Shown one piece after another: positions 1-8,802 of a stretch of DNA of 64,000 nucleotides. The position numbers were made by a program, and so were the translations under genes. Position 1 is the stretch's first letter; each line of letters begins with the position of its first letter. The notes below the pieces were generated by a model that saw nothing but the letters and a program-made list of their open reading frames with translations, did not search any database and was not told where the DNA came from. Source of the DNA: Imhoffiella purpurea (GTDB lineage: Bacteria > Pseudomonadota > Gammaproteobacteria > Chromatiales > Chromatiaceae); assembly GCF_000585215.1 (NCBI RefSeq), contig NZ_AONC01000017.1, positions 20,278 through 84,277 on the forward strand. The letters are read 5' to 3'.

Positions 1-644
1 TCCGATCCGGCCGCGAGCGCCTCGGCCGGCGTCATGATGCGCTTTTGGTCGCCCGCCGCCGCGCCGGCCGGTCTCACGCCCGGCGTCACCAGCAGAAAGT
101 CGCGACCCAGGGCCGCGCGCACCGGCGCGGCCTCCAAGGGTGAGCACACGATACCATCCAGCCCGGCATCTCGCGCGAGACGCGCGAGCGCCATCACCCG
201 CTCGCGCGGATCCCCTGGACAGCCGATCCCCGCCAGATCGGACGCATCCATGCTGGTGAGCAGCGTCACGCCGATCAGCAGGGGCGGATTCGCCACCCGG
301 CTCAGACGCGCGCGCGCCGTCTCCATCATGCGCGACCCGCCCGAGGCATGGACGTTGACCATCCACACCCCCAGATCGGCCGCCGCCTCGCAGGCCGCCG
401 CCACCGTGTTGGGGATGTCGTGGAATTTCAGATCGAGAAAGACCTGGAATCCGCGCGCTTGAAGCCCTTCCACGAATGCCGGCCCGAGCCGGGTGAAGAG
501 CTCCTTGCCGACCTTGAGGCGGCAGCGGTCCGGGTCGAGCCGGTCGACCAGCGCGAGCGCCGGCTCCGCGGCGGCGAAGTCGAGGGCGACGATGATACGG
601 GTCGGTTCGGTCGAGGTGGGGGGCAGGGTCGAGAATCGGGTCAC
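1..644 (-). CDS. pyrF: Orotidine 5'-phosphate decarboxylase, C-terminus cut by window edge
   Basis: Decarboxylates OMP to UMP, the last step of de novo pyrimidine synthesis, in the cytoplasm. I translated the reverse strand directly: after a GTG start at 644 it reads an early V-A-L-D-F strand, then K-V-G-K-E-L-F and the family signature [10 protein letters not shown], which carries the catalytic Lys/Asp residues, followed by V-N-V-H-A-S-G-G. The frame is open to the window edge, giving about 214 residues of the usual 230-245, so only the C-terminal end is missing. It lies just downstream of lapB on the same strand, the usual gammaproteobacterial lapB-pyrF order. The start is inferred: no ATG lies nearby in frame, and the upstream SD-like sequence is weak. 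Confidence 0.93.
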   Translation of the reverse strand, partial: MTRFSTLPPTSTEPTRIIVALDFAAAEPALALVDRLDPDRCRLKVGKELFTRLGPAFVEGLQARGFQVFLDLKFHDIPNTVAAACEAAADLGVWMVNVHASGGSRMMETARARLSRVANPPLLIGVTLLTSMDASDLAGIGCPGDPRERVMALARLARDAGLDGIVCSPLEAAPVRAALGRDFLLVTPGVRPAGAAAGDQKRIMTPAEALAAGS

Positions 645-695
645 GGGTCTGGATTCACTCTCAATGGATCGTTCTGGGTTCGCGTTTCGGCGAGT

Positions 696-1895
696 TCAGG
701 CGGACATCGCGTCCGCCCGCTCGGAATCCTGCAGGATGGGCTCGGGCTGCACGGGCAGGACACGCCCCCAGCACTTGCAGCTCGGACACTGCCAGTGCAG
801 CGAGCGGGCCTGGAACCCGCATTGCTCGCATTGATAGACGGGCTGACGGGACAGCACCTGACGCACGACCTCGAGCACGACGGCGATGCGCCCGGCCTCC
901 CCGGATCCGGACGGCGCCATCCGCAGTTCCAGATCGACCAGACGCTCGAGCACCGAGAGATCCGCGAAGCGCGAGAGATAGAGGGTCAGCCGCTCGAGTG
1001 CCTCGCCCTCGCCGACCTCCCGCACGACCAGATCGCTCAGACCGAGCAGCAGTGCCGAGGTCGGATGGCGTGCTGCCAGATCCTCGAGCAGCCCCCGGGG
1101 GTCGTAGCCCCGCGCCCGCTGGGCGGCCTCGATCAGCGCCGGCAGGATCTCGGAGACATAGGCGGCACCACGCTCGGCGACCCGCAGGAAGATCACCACG
1201 GCCTGATCGGGATCGCCCTCCTCGAGCGTCATCATGCCTTCGATCATGGCCGCCCGGATGCAAGTGGGATCCACCTCCTGGGCGCGGATCAGACTGAGCC
1301 GAGCGCCGTCCAGGTCGCCCTTGCGGCGCGCGTCCTCGGCCAGCTCGCAATGATAATGGGCCATCTCGGCGACCATCGACTGCTCGGTGAGCGATTGCAG
1401 GCGCCCGGCCACCTCCAGACAGCGCAGCCAGTCGCGCTCCTGCTGATAGATCTCGCGCAGCGCCTTGAGCGCGCTGAGACGGTGCAGCCCCACCTCCACC
1501 AGCTCCTGGAACAGCCCCTCGGCCCGATCGAGCAGACCGGCCCGCATATAGTCCTGCCCCAGCTCGTAGAGGGCAAAGCCGCGCAGATCGGGTCCCAGGT
1601 TCTTGCGCGCGATCAGATTCTGATGGATGCGGATCGCCCGGTCGACCTCGCCGCGACGCCGGAACAGGCTGCCGAGCGCCAAGTGGGTCTCGACCGTCTC
1701 GCCGTCGACCTCGGCCAGCTTGAGGAAAGTGTCGATGGCCTTGTCCGGCTGCTCCTCGAGGAGATAATTGAGTCCACGCAAAAAGTCCGGATGGGATGGA
1801 ACGCCGCCATCGCGTTTGCCGCGAAGCTCTCTCCGCGCCAGCCACCACCCAGAGGCCGCCGCCACCGGGAGGAGCAGAAACAGGATTTCGATCAT
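696..1895 (-). CDS. lapB: Lipopolysaccharide assembly protein B (LapB/YciM), TPR protein with rubredoxin-like zinc finger
   Basis: LapB is an inner-membrane-anchored TPR protein that, in E. coli, couples LPS synthesis to FtsH-dependent turnover of LpxC. The 399-residue product (E. coli about 389) starts with a single membrane anchor (residues 1-20), continues with helical TPR repeats, and ends with a C-E-Q-C ... C-P-S-C metal-binding pair typical of LapB. The longer open frame begins at 2168, but I chose ATG 1895 because it gives the canonical M-I-E-I-L-F anchor and has a GGGGTGAGG ribosome-binding site just upstream. It is followed by pyrF. The usual upstream partner lapA is not seen here. 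Confidence 0.93.
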   Translation of the reverse strand: MIEILFLLLPVAAASGWWLARRELRGKRDGGVPSHPDFLRGLNYLLEEQPDKAIDTFLKLAEVDGETVETHLALGSLFRRRGEVDRAIRIHQNLIARKNLGPDLRGFALYELGQDYMRAGLLDRAEGLFQELVEVGLHRLSALKALREIYQQERDWLRCLEVAGRLQSLTEQSMVAEMAHYHCELAEDARRKGDLDGARLSLIRAQEVDPTCIRAAMIEGMMTLEEGDPDQAVVIFLRVAERGAAYVSEILPALIEAAQRARGYDPRGLLEDLAARHPTSALLLGLSDLVVREVGEGEALERLTLYLSRFADLSVLERLVDLELRMAPSGSGEAGRIAVVLEVVRQVLSRQPVYQCEQCGFQARSLHWQCPSCKCWGRVLPVQPEPILQDSERADAMSA

Positions 1896-2310
1896 GTCCT
1901 CACCCCAACCCTCATGGCATCCATTACACCCGGCACGCGCGCGGGCACCCGGGAATGACTGAAATTGAAATACTGAATTGGACTTTCCCGGCACGCGCGC
2001 GAGCACCCGAGCGATACGGACACCGTCCGACCACATCCCCCGATCACGGCCCACGCATCCGTCGCCTTCGCGTCTCATCATACAGACAAGCAGACCGAAC
2101 CGCATGAGGGTGCGGTCGAGCCAGATTACGGAGGGCCGGCCGGGACATGACCTACGAGCGGCAGGCATGAGACCATCATGCCCTCGAGCCGCCCGCTTCC
2201 GGCCACCAGCCCCCAGTGCGGGCGGTCCCGATCGCCGGGCCTCGGCTCACCGAGCAGGCAACCGGCGTGGTTGCACAGGCCCGCCACGGCACGACACAGG
2301 AGCCTTCATC
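1896..2310. other. Intergenic region between divergent lapB and SDR gene
   Basis: No convincing gene is visible on either strand in these 415 bases. In particular no lapA-like two-helix membrane protein precedes lapB. The region holds a 23-bp near-identical direct repeat (see the separate entry), and the promoters for the two divergent genes must lie here. The SDR gene has an AGGAGCC-type ribosome-binding site near 2299. Confidence 0.6.
1929..2009. repeat. 23-bp direct repeat pair, one mismatch
   Basis: CCCGGCACGCGCGCGGGCAC at 1929 onward (unit 1929-1951) recurs at 1987-2009 with a single G/A difference, 58 bp apart start to start. The pair sits in the leader region of lapB. Its function is unknown; it could be a duplicated regulatory site or a simple slippage product. 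Confidence 0.75.
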
Positions 2311-3024
2311 ATGAGCGATCTGAACGGCAAGACAGTCATCCTCACCGGCGCCACGGGCAATCTGGGACAGGTGCTCGCCCGCAGGCTCGCCGAGCGCGGC
2401 GCCAGGCTCGCGCTGGTGGGACGCGACCCTCAGAAACTCGCCGCCGCCCGGCAGCAGCTGCCGGCCACATCGGAGGTGGCGACCTTCGCGGCCGATCTGG
2501 TGGATTCGGCGGCGGTCGGCGCGCTGATCCAGGCGATGCGGCAACGCTTCGACGCCATCCACGTACTCATCAACGCCGCCGGCGGCTTCGCCATGGGGCC
2601 GACGGTGAAGGACACCAGCGACGCCGACTGGGACCGCATCATGGACCTGAATCTGCGCACGGCCTTCAATTGCTCGCGCGCCGTCATCCCCGCCCTGCTC
2701 GCGGCAGGAGAGGGCCGCATCCTTAACGTCTCGGCACGCGCGGCGACCCGGGGCGTCGGCGGCATGGCGCCCTACTGCACATCCAAGTCGGCCCTGATCA
2801 CCCTGACCGAAAGCCTCGCCGAAGAGCTCAAGCCGAACGGCATCACCGCCAACTGCGTCCTGCCGGGCACGCTCGACACGCCGGAGAACCGCGCCGCCAT
2901 GCCGGATCAGGACCAGGACACCTGGGTACCGCTCGAGGCGCTGGCCGACGTCATCCTCTTTCTCGTATCCGATGCGGCGCGCTGCGTCACCGGTGCGGCC
3001 ATTCCCGTCTACGGCCGCAGCTGA
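2311..3024 (+). CDS. Short-chain dehydrogenase/reductase (SDR family)
   Basis: A 237-residue classical SDR, predicted NAD(P)(H)-dependent, substrate unknown. The Rossmann motif T-G-A-T-G-N-L-G is at residues 12-19, an N-A-A-G-G motif is near residue 90, and the catalytic Y-x-x-x-K is Y155/K159 with an upstream Ser. The ending P-V-Y-G fits the family. ATG 2311 was chosen because the Rossmann fold starts right after it and an AGGAGCC site precedes it; the open frame to 1978 has no family homology that I can see. It is divergent from lapB and followed by a small exported protein, so the context does not reveal the substrate. Confidence 0.88.
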   Translation: MSDLNGKTVILTGATGNLGQVLARRLAERGARLALVGRDPQKLAAARQQLPATSEVATFAADLVDSAAVGALIQAMRQRFDAIHVLINAAGGFAMGPTVKDTSDADWDRIMDLNLRTAFNCSRAVIPALLAAGEGRILNVSARAATRGVGGMAPYCTSKSALITLTESLAEELKPNGITANCVLPGTLDTPENRAAMPDQDQDTWVPLEALADVILFLVSDAARCVTGAAIPVYGRS

Positions 3025-3057
3025 TCGCGGCACCGAGACCAGTCCGAGAGAATCCAG

Positions 3058-3510
3058 ATGCCCATCACCCGCGACACCCGTTCGACAGCACCGCGACACA
3101 CGCCCAGCTGGACGCTCGCGCCGATCCTCCTGCTTCTGGCAGGCATCCTGCCCACTGCGGCCTCGGCCCCCCTTCTCGACGAGGAGACGGAGACACTGCT
3201 GGTAGACGCCGTCACCGCCGCCGCCGAACTCGACCTCTACGAGGCCCGCTGCCGTGGCGACCGCTCGGGACGTCGAACGGACAATCTCAACAAGGAACTG
3301 GTGGGCAAGCTGGGCATGACCGTGCTCGGGGTCGAGGACGATCTCTTCCCCGAGCGCAGCTACCGTCGCGTCAAGGAGCGTCTGGAACGGGACTTCCTCG
3401 ACAGCCTCAAGGATGCGGGCGGCTGCCCGGAAGCCAAGGCGTCCGACCTTCCCGAGACGTTGAACGCCCGCTATCGCGAGTTGCTGGAAGCGGTTCGGGC
3501 GCTGCCCTGA
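3058..3510 (+). CDS. Small exported protein of unknown function
   Basis: A 150-residue protein with a positively charged N-terminus, a hydrophobic stretch at about residues 20-37 (W-T-L-A-P-I-L-L-L-L-A-G) and an A-S-A cleavage-like site, so probably secreted to the periplasm. The mature part is acidic and helical, with two Cys residues (in E-A-R-C-R and G-G-C-P) that could form a disulfide. I recognise no family. It starts 33 bp after the SDR stop on the same strand, so the two may be co-transcribed. Confidence 0.7.
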   Translation: MPITRDTRSTAPRHTPSWTLAPILLLLAGILPTAASAPLLDEETETLLVDAVTAAAELDLYEARCRGDRSGRRTDNLNKELVGKLGMTVLGVEDDLFPERSYRRVKERLERDFLDSLKDAGGCPEAKASDLPETLNARYRELLEAVRALP

Positions 3511-3552
3511 GGACCATGAGCCTCCCCCGCGCCCCGGAGCGAGGGCCGATCG

Positions 3553-4158
3553 TCAATCCGTGACCAAGAACATGGCGTCGGCGGCCTGGCCCAGCGAGCT
3601 GTCGAGCGCGTAGGGCACCTCGGCGCCACCGGCCTGGACGAGCGCGGCCGAGGCATCCCAGACCGGACGCTTGACGAAGACGCCCCCGAGCACGGCCGGC
3701 CCGGACGCTATGCCCTGCCCGCTCAGATCGCGGTCGCCGACATCGACATAGGAGCGGATGCACATCTGGGACTCGTTCTGATACTCGCAACCGAAACCGC
3801 TGACGTAGACCAGACCCGAGACCGGCTCGCCCGCGACCTCGCAGGCCCCGACCCCCTCCGCGAGGAACGCGGCGGCCGTCTCCTCCCCGCTCTTGCCCTC
3901 GGCCAGCGCCTCCGAGGGCAGGACATGGCTGAATGCGGACGTCGTCCCGACGCGCTCGACGATACGGTCGGCGAAGAGGGCATAGAGGACGTCGGCCTCG
4001 TCCAGGCTATAGGTATCGCCGCGAAAGCGCATGAATGCACAGCTGTTTCCCGACTCGCTATACACGAAGGTATAGCCGACATACCATTGAGGTGCGGCAA
4101 AGGCACTGGATGCCAGAATCGCCAGGGTGGCGCAGACGACAAGGGCGTAAGCTTTCAT
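3553..4158 (-). CDS. Exported protein of unknown function
   Basis: A 201-residue product beginning M-K-A-Y-A-L-V-V-C with a typical Sec signal peptide ending near A-F-A-A-P (about residue 22). The mature part has several Cys (C-A-F, G-A-C-E, F-G-C-E, M-C-I), suggesting disulfide-stabilised periplasmic or surface location. ATG 4158 is favoured over the open frame reaching 4410 because it starts the signal peptide and has GAGGAGAT eight bases upstream. No family recognised. It is convergent with the 3058-3510 gene. Confidence 0.72.
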   Translation of the reverse strand: MKAYALVVCATLAILASSAFAAPQWYVGYTFVYSESGNSCAFMRFRGDTYSLDEADVLYALFADRIVERVGTTSAFSHVLPSEALAEGKSGEETAAAFLAEGVGACEVAGEPVSGLVYVSGFGCEYQNESQMCIRSYVDVGDRDLSGQGIASGPAVLGGVFVKRPVWDASAALVQAGGAEVPYALDSSLGQAADAMFLVTD

Positions 4159-4415
4159 ATCCGGATATCTCCTCGAGGATCGAGCCCAGGGCTTTCGATC
4201 GTTCACGGCCACAGCGGCGGCACCTGGCTCAAACATGGCCGCATGAAATGCGAGATGGGCATGCTCGATCCGATACACCAGTCCCGTGACCGGAACCAAC
4301 GCCGACTCCGCACGCGCTCCATCCGCATCAAGAATAGCCCGTCCCGCCGTTCGACGGATCCGACCGCCCCAAGAACACCCCAGGCATCCCCCTTCTCCGC
4401 GCACGCCCACTCGTC

Positions 4416-6527
4416 ATGCTGCATACCATCAAAGGCCGCCTGACCCTCAGCTTCACGCTGCTCATCACCGGGCTGCTGATCGTCATGCTCGCCCTGACCG
4501 GCTCGCTCGCCTACCACATGCTCAGCGAACTGCGGCCAAGGATCCAGGGCGCATTCGAAGAGAGTCAGACGCTGAACGAGAAGAACGTGCTGCTCAACAG
4601 CGCCGGCTATATCGGCGAGCGGCTCTACCCGCATCTGCAAAGGCACGACCTGCCGAGACTCGACCGCGAGATCGAGCAGATCTGGAGCTGGCTGCCGATC
4701 CAATCGTTCATCGTGGCGGACCCCGAGCGACGCATCATCACCGACGGAACCGCGGCCAATCCGCGCCATGGGCAGCGCATCGCCATCCCCAGCGAACTCC
4801 TGCCTCAGCAGCCGATCCTGAGGTCGCTCCCCGACGGCCACCGGCTCTATTTCATTATCGGCAAGGGCAGCCGGATCGCCGGATACGCGGTGATCAAGCT
4901 CACGGGCGCCTCGCTGCAGACATCGCTCGGCATGCTGGACCGCGAGGTCACCGCGCTCTGGACCTCCTACGCCCGCTCCCTGGTCCTGGGCGCAGGGCTG
5001 GCGTCGCTGGTGGTCGTGCTCATCACCATCTTCCTCGTCTGGCGCCTCGCCCGCTCGCTGAGCCACCCGATCTCCGAGATGATCGCGGCCGCCGAGGGCT
5101 ATGCCGACGGCAATCTCGACATCGCCCTGCCGGTGCGCTCGAACGACGAGGTCGGACATCTCGCCCTGGCCCTCAACACCATGGCCCAGGAGCTCAAGGT
5201 CAATCAGCGGCGGATGCGCCATCTCGCCGACTACGACAGTCTCACCGGACTGCCCAACCGCCATCTGTTCCAGGACCGTCTGCGCCATGCGATCCAGTCG
5301 ACCCAGCGCCACGGCAACCAGCTGGCACTGTTGTTCCTGGATCTCGACGGCTTCAAGTCGATCAACGACTCCCTGGGCCATGGACTGGGCGACGAGGTGC
5401 TCAAGCTGGTCGCCCAGCGTCTGCGCGTCAGCGTGCGCGCCAGCGACACGGTCGCGCGGCTCGGTGGCGACGAGTTCACCGTCATCGCCGAGGAACTGAG
5501 CGACCCGCAAGACGTGGAGGCGCTCGCATCCAAACTGCTCGCCGCACTCGGGGAGCCCTACCGCATCAAGGGACACGACATGCGGCTCTCGGCCAGCATC
5601 GGCATCACCATCTTTCCCCAGGACGGGGTCTCGCCGGAGGATCTTCTTCGCAACGCCGACGACGCCATGTATCAGGCCAAGCATCAGGGCAAGAACGCCT
5701 ATCGATTCTTCGGCCCGGAGCTGGACACATACGCCGCGAGACGGCTGAGACCCGAGCAGACACTACGCGATGCGATCGAGCGGCGCGAGTTCGAAATCCA
5801 CTACCAGCCGCAGCTGAAGACGGTCGACGGAAATCTGGCCGGGGTCGAGGCGCTGCTGCGATGGCGCAATCCGCAGGAGATCATCCAGCCCGGCGAATTC
5901 ATCCCGCTGCTCGAGGACACCGGCCTCATCACCCAGCTCACCGACTGGATCCTCGGCGACGCCTGCCGGCAGATCGCCGCCTGGCGGGCCGCAGACTTCC
6001 CCGACCTGACCCTGGCGGTCAATCTCTCGCCGCTCCAGCTGGAACAGCCCAATCTGGCGGACAGTCTGAGAGACACCCTCGGCGCATCCGGTCTCCCGCC
6101 CGAGGCGCTGGAGATCGAGATCACCGAGCATGCGCTGCTCCACGCCGAACAGGGGCAGGAGGTGATGAACCAGCTGCGCCGCCAGGGTATCCGGCTGGCG
6201 ATCGACGACTTCGGCCGGGGGCATCTGTCGCTGGCCTACCTGCACCGCTTCGCGGTCGACACCCTCAAGATCGAGCGCGGCTTCATCCGCGAGGCAATGA
6301 CCGACCGCGACAGCGCCAACACCACGGGCGCCGTCATCGCGCTGGCGCGCCAGCTCGGCATCCGCACCCTCGCCAAAGGGATCGAAACGCCGGAGCAATG
6401 GCACTGGGTGAGCGACCAGGGCTGCGACATGGCCCAGGGCTATCTCATCGGCAAGCCCCTGCCGCCGGATCGGTTCATCGACTGGGCCACGAATCAGCGT
6501 GTCATGACGCTCGAGAGTCTCGACTGA
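4416..6527 (+). CDS. HAMP-GGDEF-EAL cyclic-di-GMP signalling protein with altered EAL site
   Basis: A 703-residue membrane protein predicted to make and/or break cyclic di-GMP. Order: TM1 (about 11-33), periplasmic sensor (34-185), TM2 (188-208), HAMP (about 208-260), GGDEF domain with an intact G-G-D-E-F at 350-354 and an inhibitory RxxD site (R341-D344) five residues before it, then an EAL domain with E-A-L at 478-480, N-L-S, E-I-T-E and D-D-F-G (597-600). The phosphodiesterase motif usually written A-E-G-V-E reads A-K-G-I-E (Lys654), and D-D-F-G-T-G-Y reads D-D-F-G-R-G-H, so EAL activity is doubtful while the cyclase looks intact. It is a stand-alone gene convergent with the next. Confidence 0.93.
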   Translation: MLHTIKGRLTLSFTLLITGLLIVMLALTGSLAYHMLSELRPRIQGAFEESQTLNEKNVLLNSAGYIGERLYPHLQRHDLPRLDREIEQIWSWLPIQSFIVADPERRIITDGTAANPRHGQRIAIPSELLPQQPILRSLPDGHRLYFIIGKGSRIAGYAVIKLTGASLQTSLGMLDREVTALWTSYARSLVLGAGLASLVVVLITIFLVWRLARSLSHPISEMIAAAEGYADGNLDIALPVRSNDEVGHLALALNTMAQELKVNQRRMRHLADYDSLTGLPNRHLFQDRLRHAIQSTQRHGNQLALLFLDLDGFKSINDSLGHGLGDEVLKLVAQRLRVSVRASDTVARLGGDEFTVIAEELSDPQDVEALASKLLAALGEPYRIKGHDMRLSASIGITIFPQDGVSPEDLLRNADDAMYQAKHQGKNAYRFFGPELDTYAARRLRPEQTLRDAIERREFEIHYQPQLKTVDGNLAGVEALLRWRNPQEIIQPGEFIPLLEDTGLITQLTDWILGDACRQIAAWRAADFPDLTLAVNLSPLQLEQPNLADSLRDTLGASGLPPEALEIEITEHALLHAEQGQEVMNQLRRQGIRLAIDDFGRGHLSLAYLHRFAVDTLKIERGFIREAMTDRDSANTTGAVIALARQLGIRTLAKGIETPEQWHWVSDQGCDMAQGYLIGKPLPPDRFIDWATNQRVMTLESLD

Positions 6528-6532
6528 GATGA

Positions 6533-6549
6533 CCGCGGAAGATCCGCGG
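6533..6549. terminator. Hairpin between convergent genes
   Basis: CCGCGG-AAGAT-CCGCGG forms a 6-bp GC stem between the convergent stop codons at 6527 and 6571. There is no clear T-run on either strand, so it is only a weak terminator candidate. Confidence 0.3.
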
Positions 6550-6570
6550 CCGCCCAGCACCCGAGCCAGA

Positions 6571-7926
6571 TCAACCGGACTTCAAGACCTCGAGCAATTC
6601 GCGCAGGGTCCCGGCAGCGCGACGCAGCGTCAGGACATCCTCGGAGGATTGGGGACGATCGCGACCCAGCCGCTCGGCGGCCTCCAGCATGCGATCGCAC
6701 TCGCGCTGCAGCACCGACCTCAGCGATTCGAGGGTGTGGATCTTGCCGCCGAGCGCGGCCCGCAGCTCGGTCAGCGCCTCCTCGCGCTCGATCCGGGAGC
6801 CGGCCAGGTGGGCATCGCGCAAGGCGATCGCCTCACGCATGGAATCGCGCCACCAGTGATGAAAGGTCGCCTTGTGATCGGCCAGGGTGTTCAGCGAGAC
6901 GGCCATGGCCATGATCTCGTCGCGCGGATCGGCCGGGGCCTGAACCCGTTCGGCCGGATTCTCGTGGGTCATCCGATCCAGCAGCTCCGCCATGCGGCGC
7001 ACGGGACGCACAATGCGGCCCGTCACCAGGACCGCGAAGACCAGACCGAACAGAGTCGCACCGACCGCGACCGACAGGGCCAGGCGAGCACGCTCGGCGG
7101 ATAGCGCGTCGAACCGGGCCGAGCTTCGGTCCATGAACGCTTCGGCCTCGGCCAGATTCCGCTCGACCAGCGGCCCGATCCGATCCGCCGCCCGGTCCAT
7201 CTCCTCGGTCAGACCGGCGATCAGCCGATCCTGCTCCACCAGCGCGGCGAAGTTCCGACCGTAATCGCGAACCAGATCCGCCAGCCGGGCGCGCGCCTCG
7301 GGCGCCAGAGGGGAGGCGTCGATCGAGATGATAAGCGCAGCCGCGATGCCCTCCACCATCCGCACGTATTCGTCGTCGCCCCGCAACAGATAGTCCTTCT
7401 CGCGCCGGCGCAGCTGCAGCACCTGGCTCTGCAGCTGCGGCAGCTCGCGGACCGCGCGCTGCTCCAGCTCGTGCGCGGTGTCCCGGAACGCCCCCTGCAG
7501 ACCCGAGTTCTCGTCGAATCCCTTGAGCCGCCAGGCGGCCTCGATCCGGGAGAAGCGATCGAGGAAATCGCGCGTCAGTCCGCTCAACAGATCGACCGTG
7601 CGGACCGACACCGTATCGATTCCGCCCAGTTCGGCCAATGCGGCACCCAGCTCGGCGCCCTCGGCGCGAACCCGGTCCGGAAGCAGCGAATCGCGGCTGA
7701 CGAGAAAGCGCTCGGCCGCCTCGCGCATGGCGGCGAGCCGGCTCTCGATGACGAAGGACTGAGTCTGGCGCGCGCCCACCACCCCGCTCAGATAGCGGTA
7801 ATCCTCGATCAGCGCCCGCAGCGCCAGCTGGTCGTGCCAGACGACACCGAGGAAGACCAACGCCACCACACCGAACCCGATCCCGATCTTCTCGCCGACG
7901 CGCAGCCGGCTGGCCAATCGATTCAC
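6571..7926 (-). CDS. HAMP-domain transmembrane sensor-like protein without MCP signalling domain
   Basis: A 451-residue protein with an N-terminal TM (about 16-36), a long helical periplasmic region, a second TM near residues 278-300, a HAMP-like segment ending with a D-P-R-D-E-I-x-A-M-A pattern, and a helical tail. The architecture matches the front half of a chemoreceptor or HAMP sensor kinase, but there is no MCP hairpin, kinase, GGDEF or other output domain. Start is GTG 7926 with a G-rich site upstream. It is divergent from the phosphate transport pair. Function unknown; it may pass its signal to a separate partner. Confidence 0.75.
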   Translation of the reverse strand: MNRLASRLRVGEKIGIGFGVVALVFLGVVWHDQLALRALIEDYRYLSGVVGARQTQSFVIESRLAAMREAAERFLVSRDSLLPDRVRAEGAELGAALAELGGIDTVSVRTVDLLSGLTRDFLDRFSRIEAAWRLKGFDENSGLQGAFRDTAHELEQRAVRELPQLQSQVLQLRRREKDYLLRGDDEYVRMVEGIAAALIISIDASPLAPEARARLADLVRDYGRNFAALVEQDRLIAGLTEEMDRAADRIGPLVERNLAEAEAFMDRSSARFDALSAERARLALSVAVGATLFGLVFAVLVTGRIVRPVRRMAELLDRMTHENPAERVQAPADPRDEIMAMAVSLNTLADHKATFHHWWRDSMREAIALRDAHLAGSRIEREEALTELRAALGGKIHTLESLRSVLQRECDRMLEAAERLGRDRPQSSEDVLTLRRAAGTLRELLEVLKSG

Positions 7927-8051
7927 GGCCGCCCCCCGAAAAAGATGACGATCTCCTGATCGTTTTTTGACAATATGGCGCCCATCCGACAGGCCACCGC
8001 CACGAAGAGTGCGCCAACCGGATCAACCGCGTCAAAGAGGTCTCAGCGTCC

Positions 8052-8732
8052 ATGAAGTCCACCAACCCGATTGCCGCCCTGTTCGGCCGATCGCCCTTCA
8101 AACCCATGCAGCAGCACATGCGGCTCGTCACCGACTGCATCGACCGGCTGCCGCCCCTGTTCGATGCCGCGATCGAGGCCGACGGCGAGCGGCTGACGGA
8201 GATCGGCGGCGAGATCAAGGATCTGGAGCGAAGTGCCGACGCGCTCAAGCATCAGATCCGCCAACAGCTGCCGCGCGGTCTATTCATGCCGGTCGACCGC
8301 CGCGATCTGCTCGACCTGCTCGACCGCCAGGACCTGATCGCCGACACCGCCAACGACATCGCCGGCCTGCTGCTGCAGCGCCCGATGCCGATTCCGGCGC
8401 CGATGCGCGACGGGCTGCGCGATCTGGTCGCGACCAGCACCGGCGCCTGCCAAGAGGCCATGGGCATCATCGACGAGCTCGACGAGCTGGTCGAGACCGG
8501 ATTCCGCGGACCGGAGGCGAACCGGGTCGAACAGATGGCCGAGCGGCTCCGCCAATCCGGACAGCGGGCCGAGACCCTCACCATCGGACTCGCCCGCACC
8601 CTGTTCCAGCTCGAAGACGGGCTCGAGCCGGTCACGGTCGTCTTTCTCTATCAACTGGTGCAATGGATCGGACAGCTGGCCGACGACGCCGAAAAGGCCG
8701 GGGATCAGCTGGTACTGCTGATCGCGCGCTAG
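8052..8732 (+). CDS. DUF47/TIGR00153 PhoU-like phosphate transport accessory protein
   Basis: A 226-residue all-helical protein of the DUF47 (PhoU-related) family, usually about 215-225 residues and encoded next to Pit transporters. The conserved region around residues 45-100 (E-I-x-D-L-E-x-x-A-D ... L-P-R-G-L-F-x-P-V-D-R-x-D ... D-x-I-A-D-x-A-N-D) is clear. Members are thought to modulate low-affinity phosphate transport. The pit gene follows 70 bp downstream on the same strand, so the two form an operon. Confidence 0.9.
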   Translation: MKSTNPIAALFGRSPFKPMQQHMRLVTDCIDRLPPLFDAAIEADGERLTEIGGEIKDLERSADALKHQIRQQLPRGLFMPVDRRDLLDLLDRQDLIADTANDIAGLLLQRPMPIPAPMRDGLRDLVATSTGACQEAMGIIDELDELVETGFRGPEANRVEQMAERLRQSGQRAETLTIGLARTLFQLEDGLEPVTVVFLYQLVQWIGQLADDAEKAGDQLVLLIAR

Positions 8733-8802
8733 GCGGCCCCGGGCGGCCCGCCCACCGATTTTCACCCCTTCCCGTCCGATTCAGTCGCTTTCCGGAGATA
8801 CC

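Noticed and set aside
348..1958. 536-residue plus-strand open frame opposite lapB and pyrF
   Set aside because: Antisense shadow in high-GC DNA; the composition is that of a reverse frame, and lapB/pyrF on the other strand are clear.
4203..5684. 493-residue minus-strand frame opposite the GGDEF-EAL gene
   Set aside because: Shadow frame; the plus-strand protein has intact, ordered domains.
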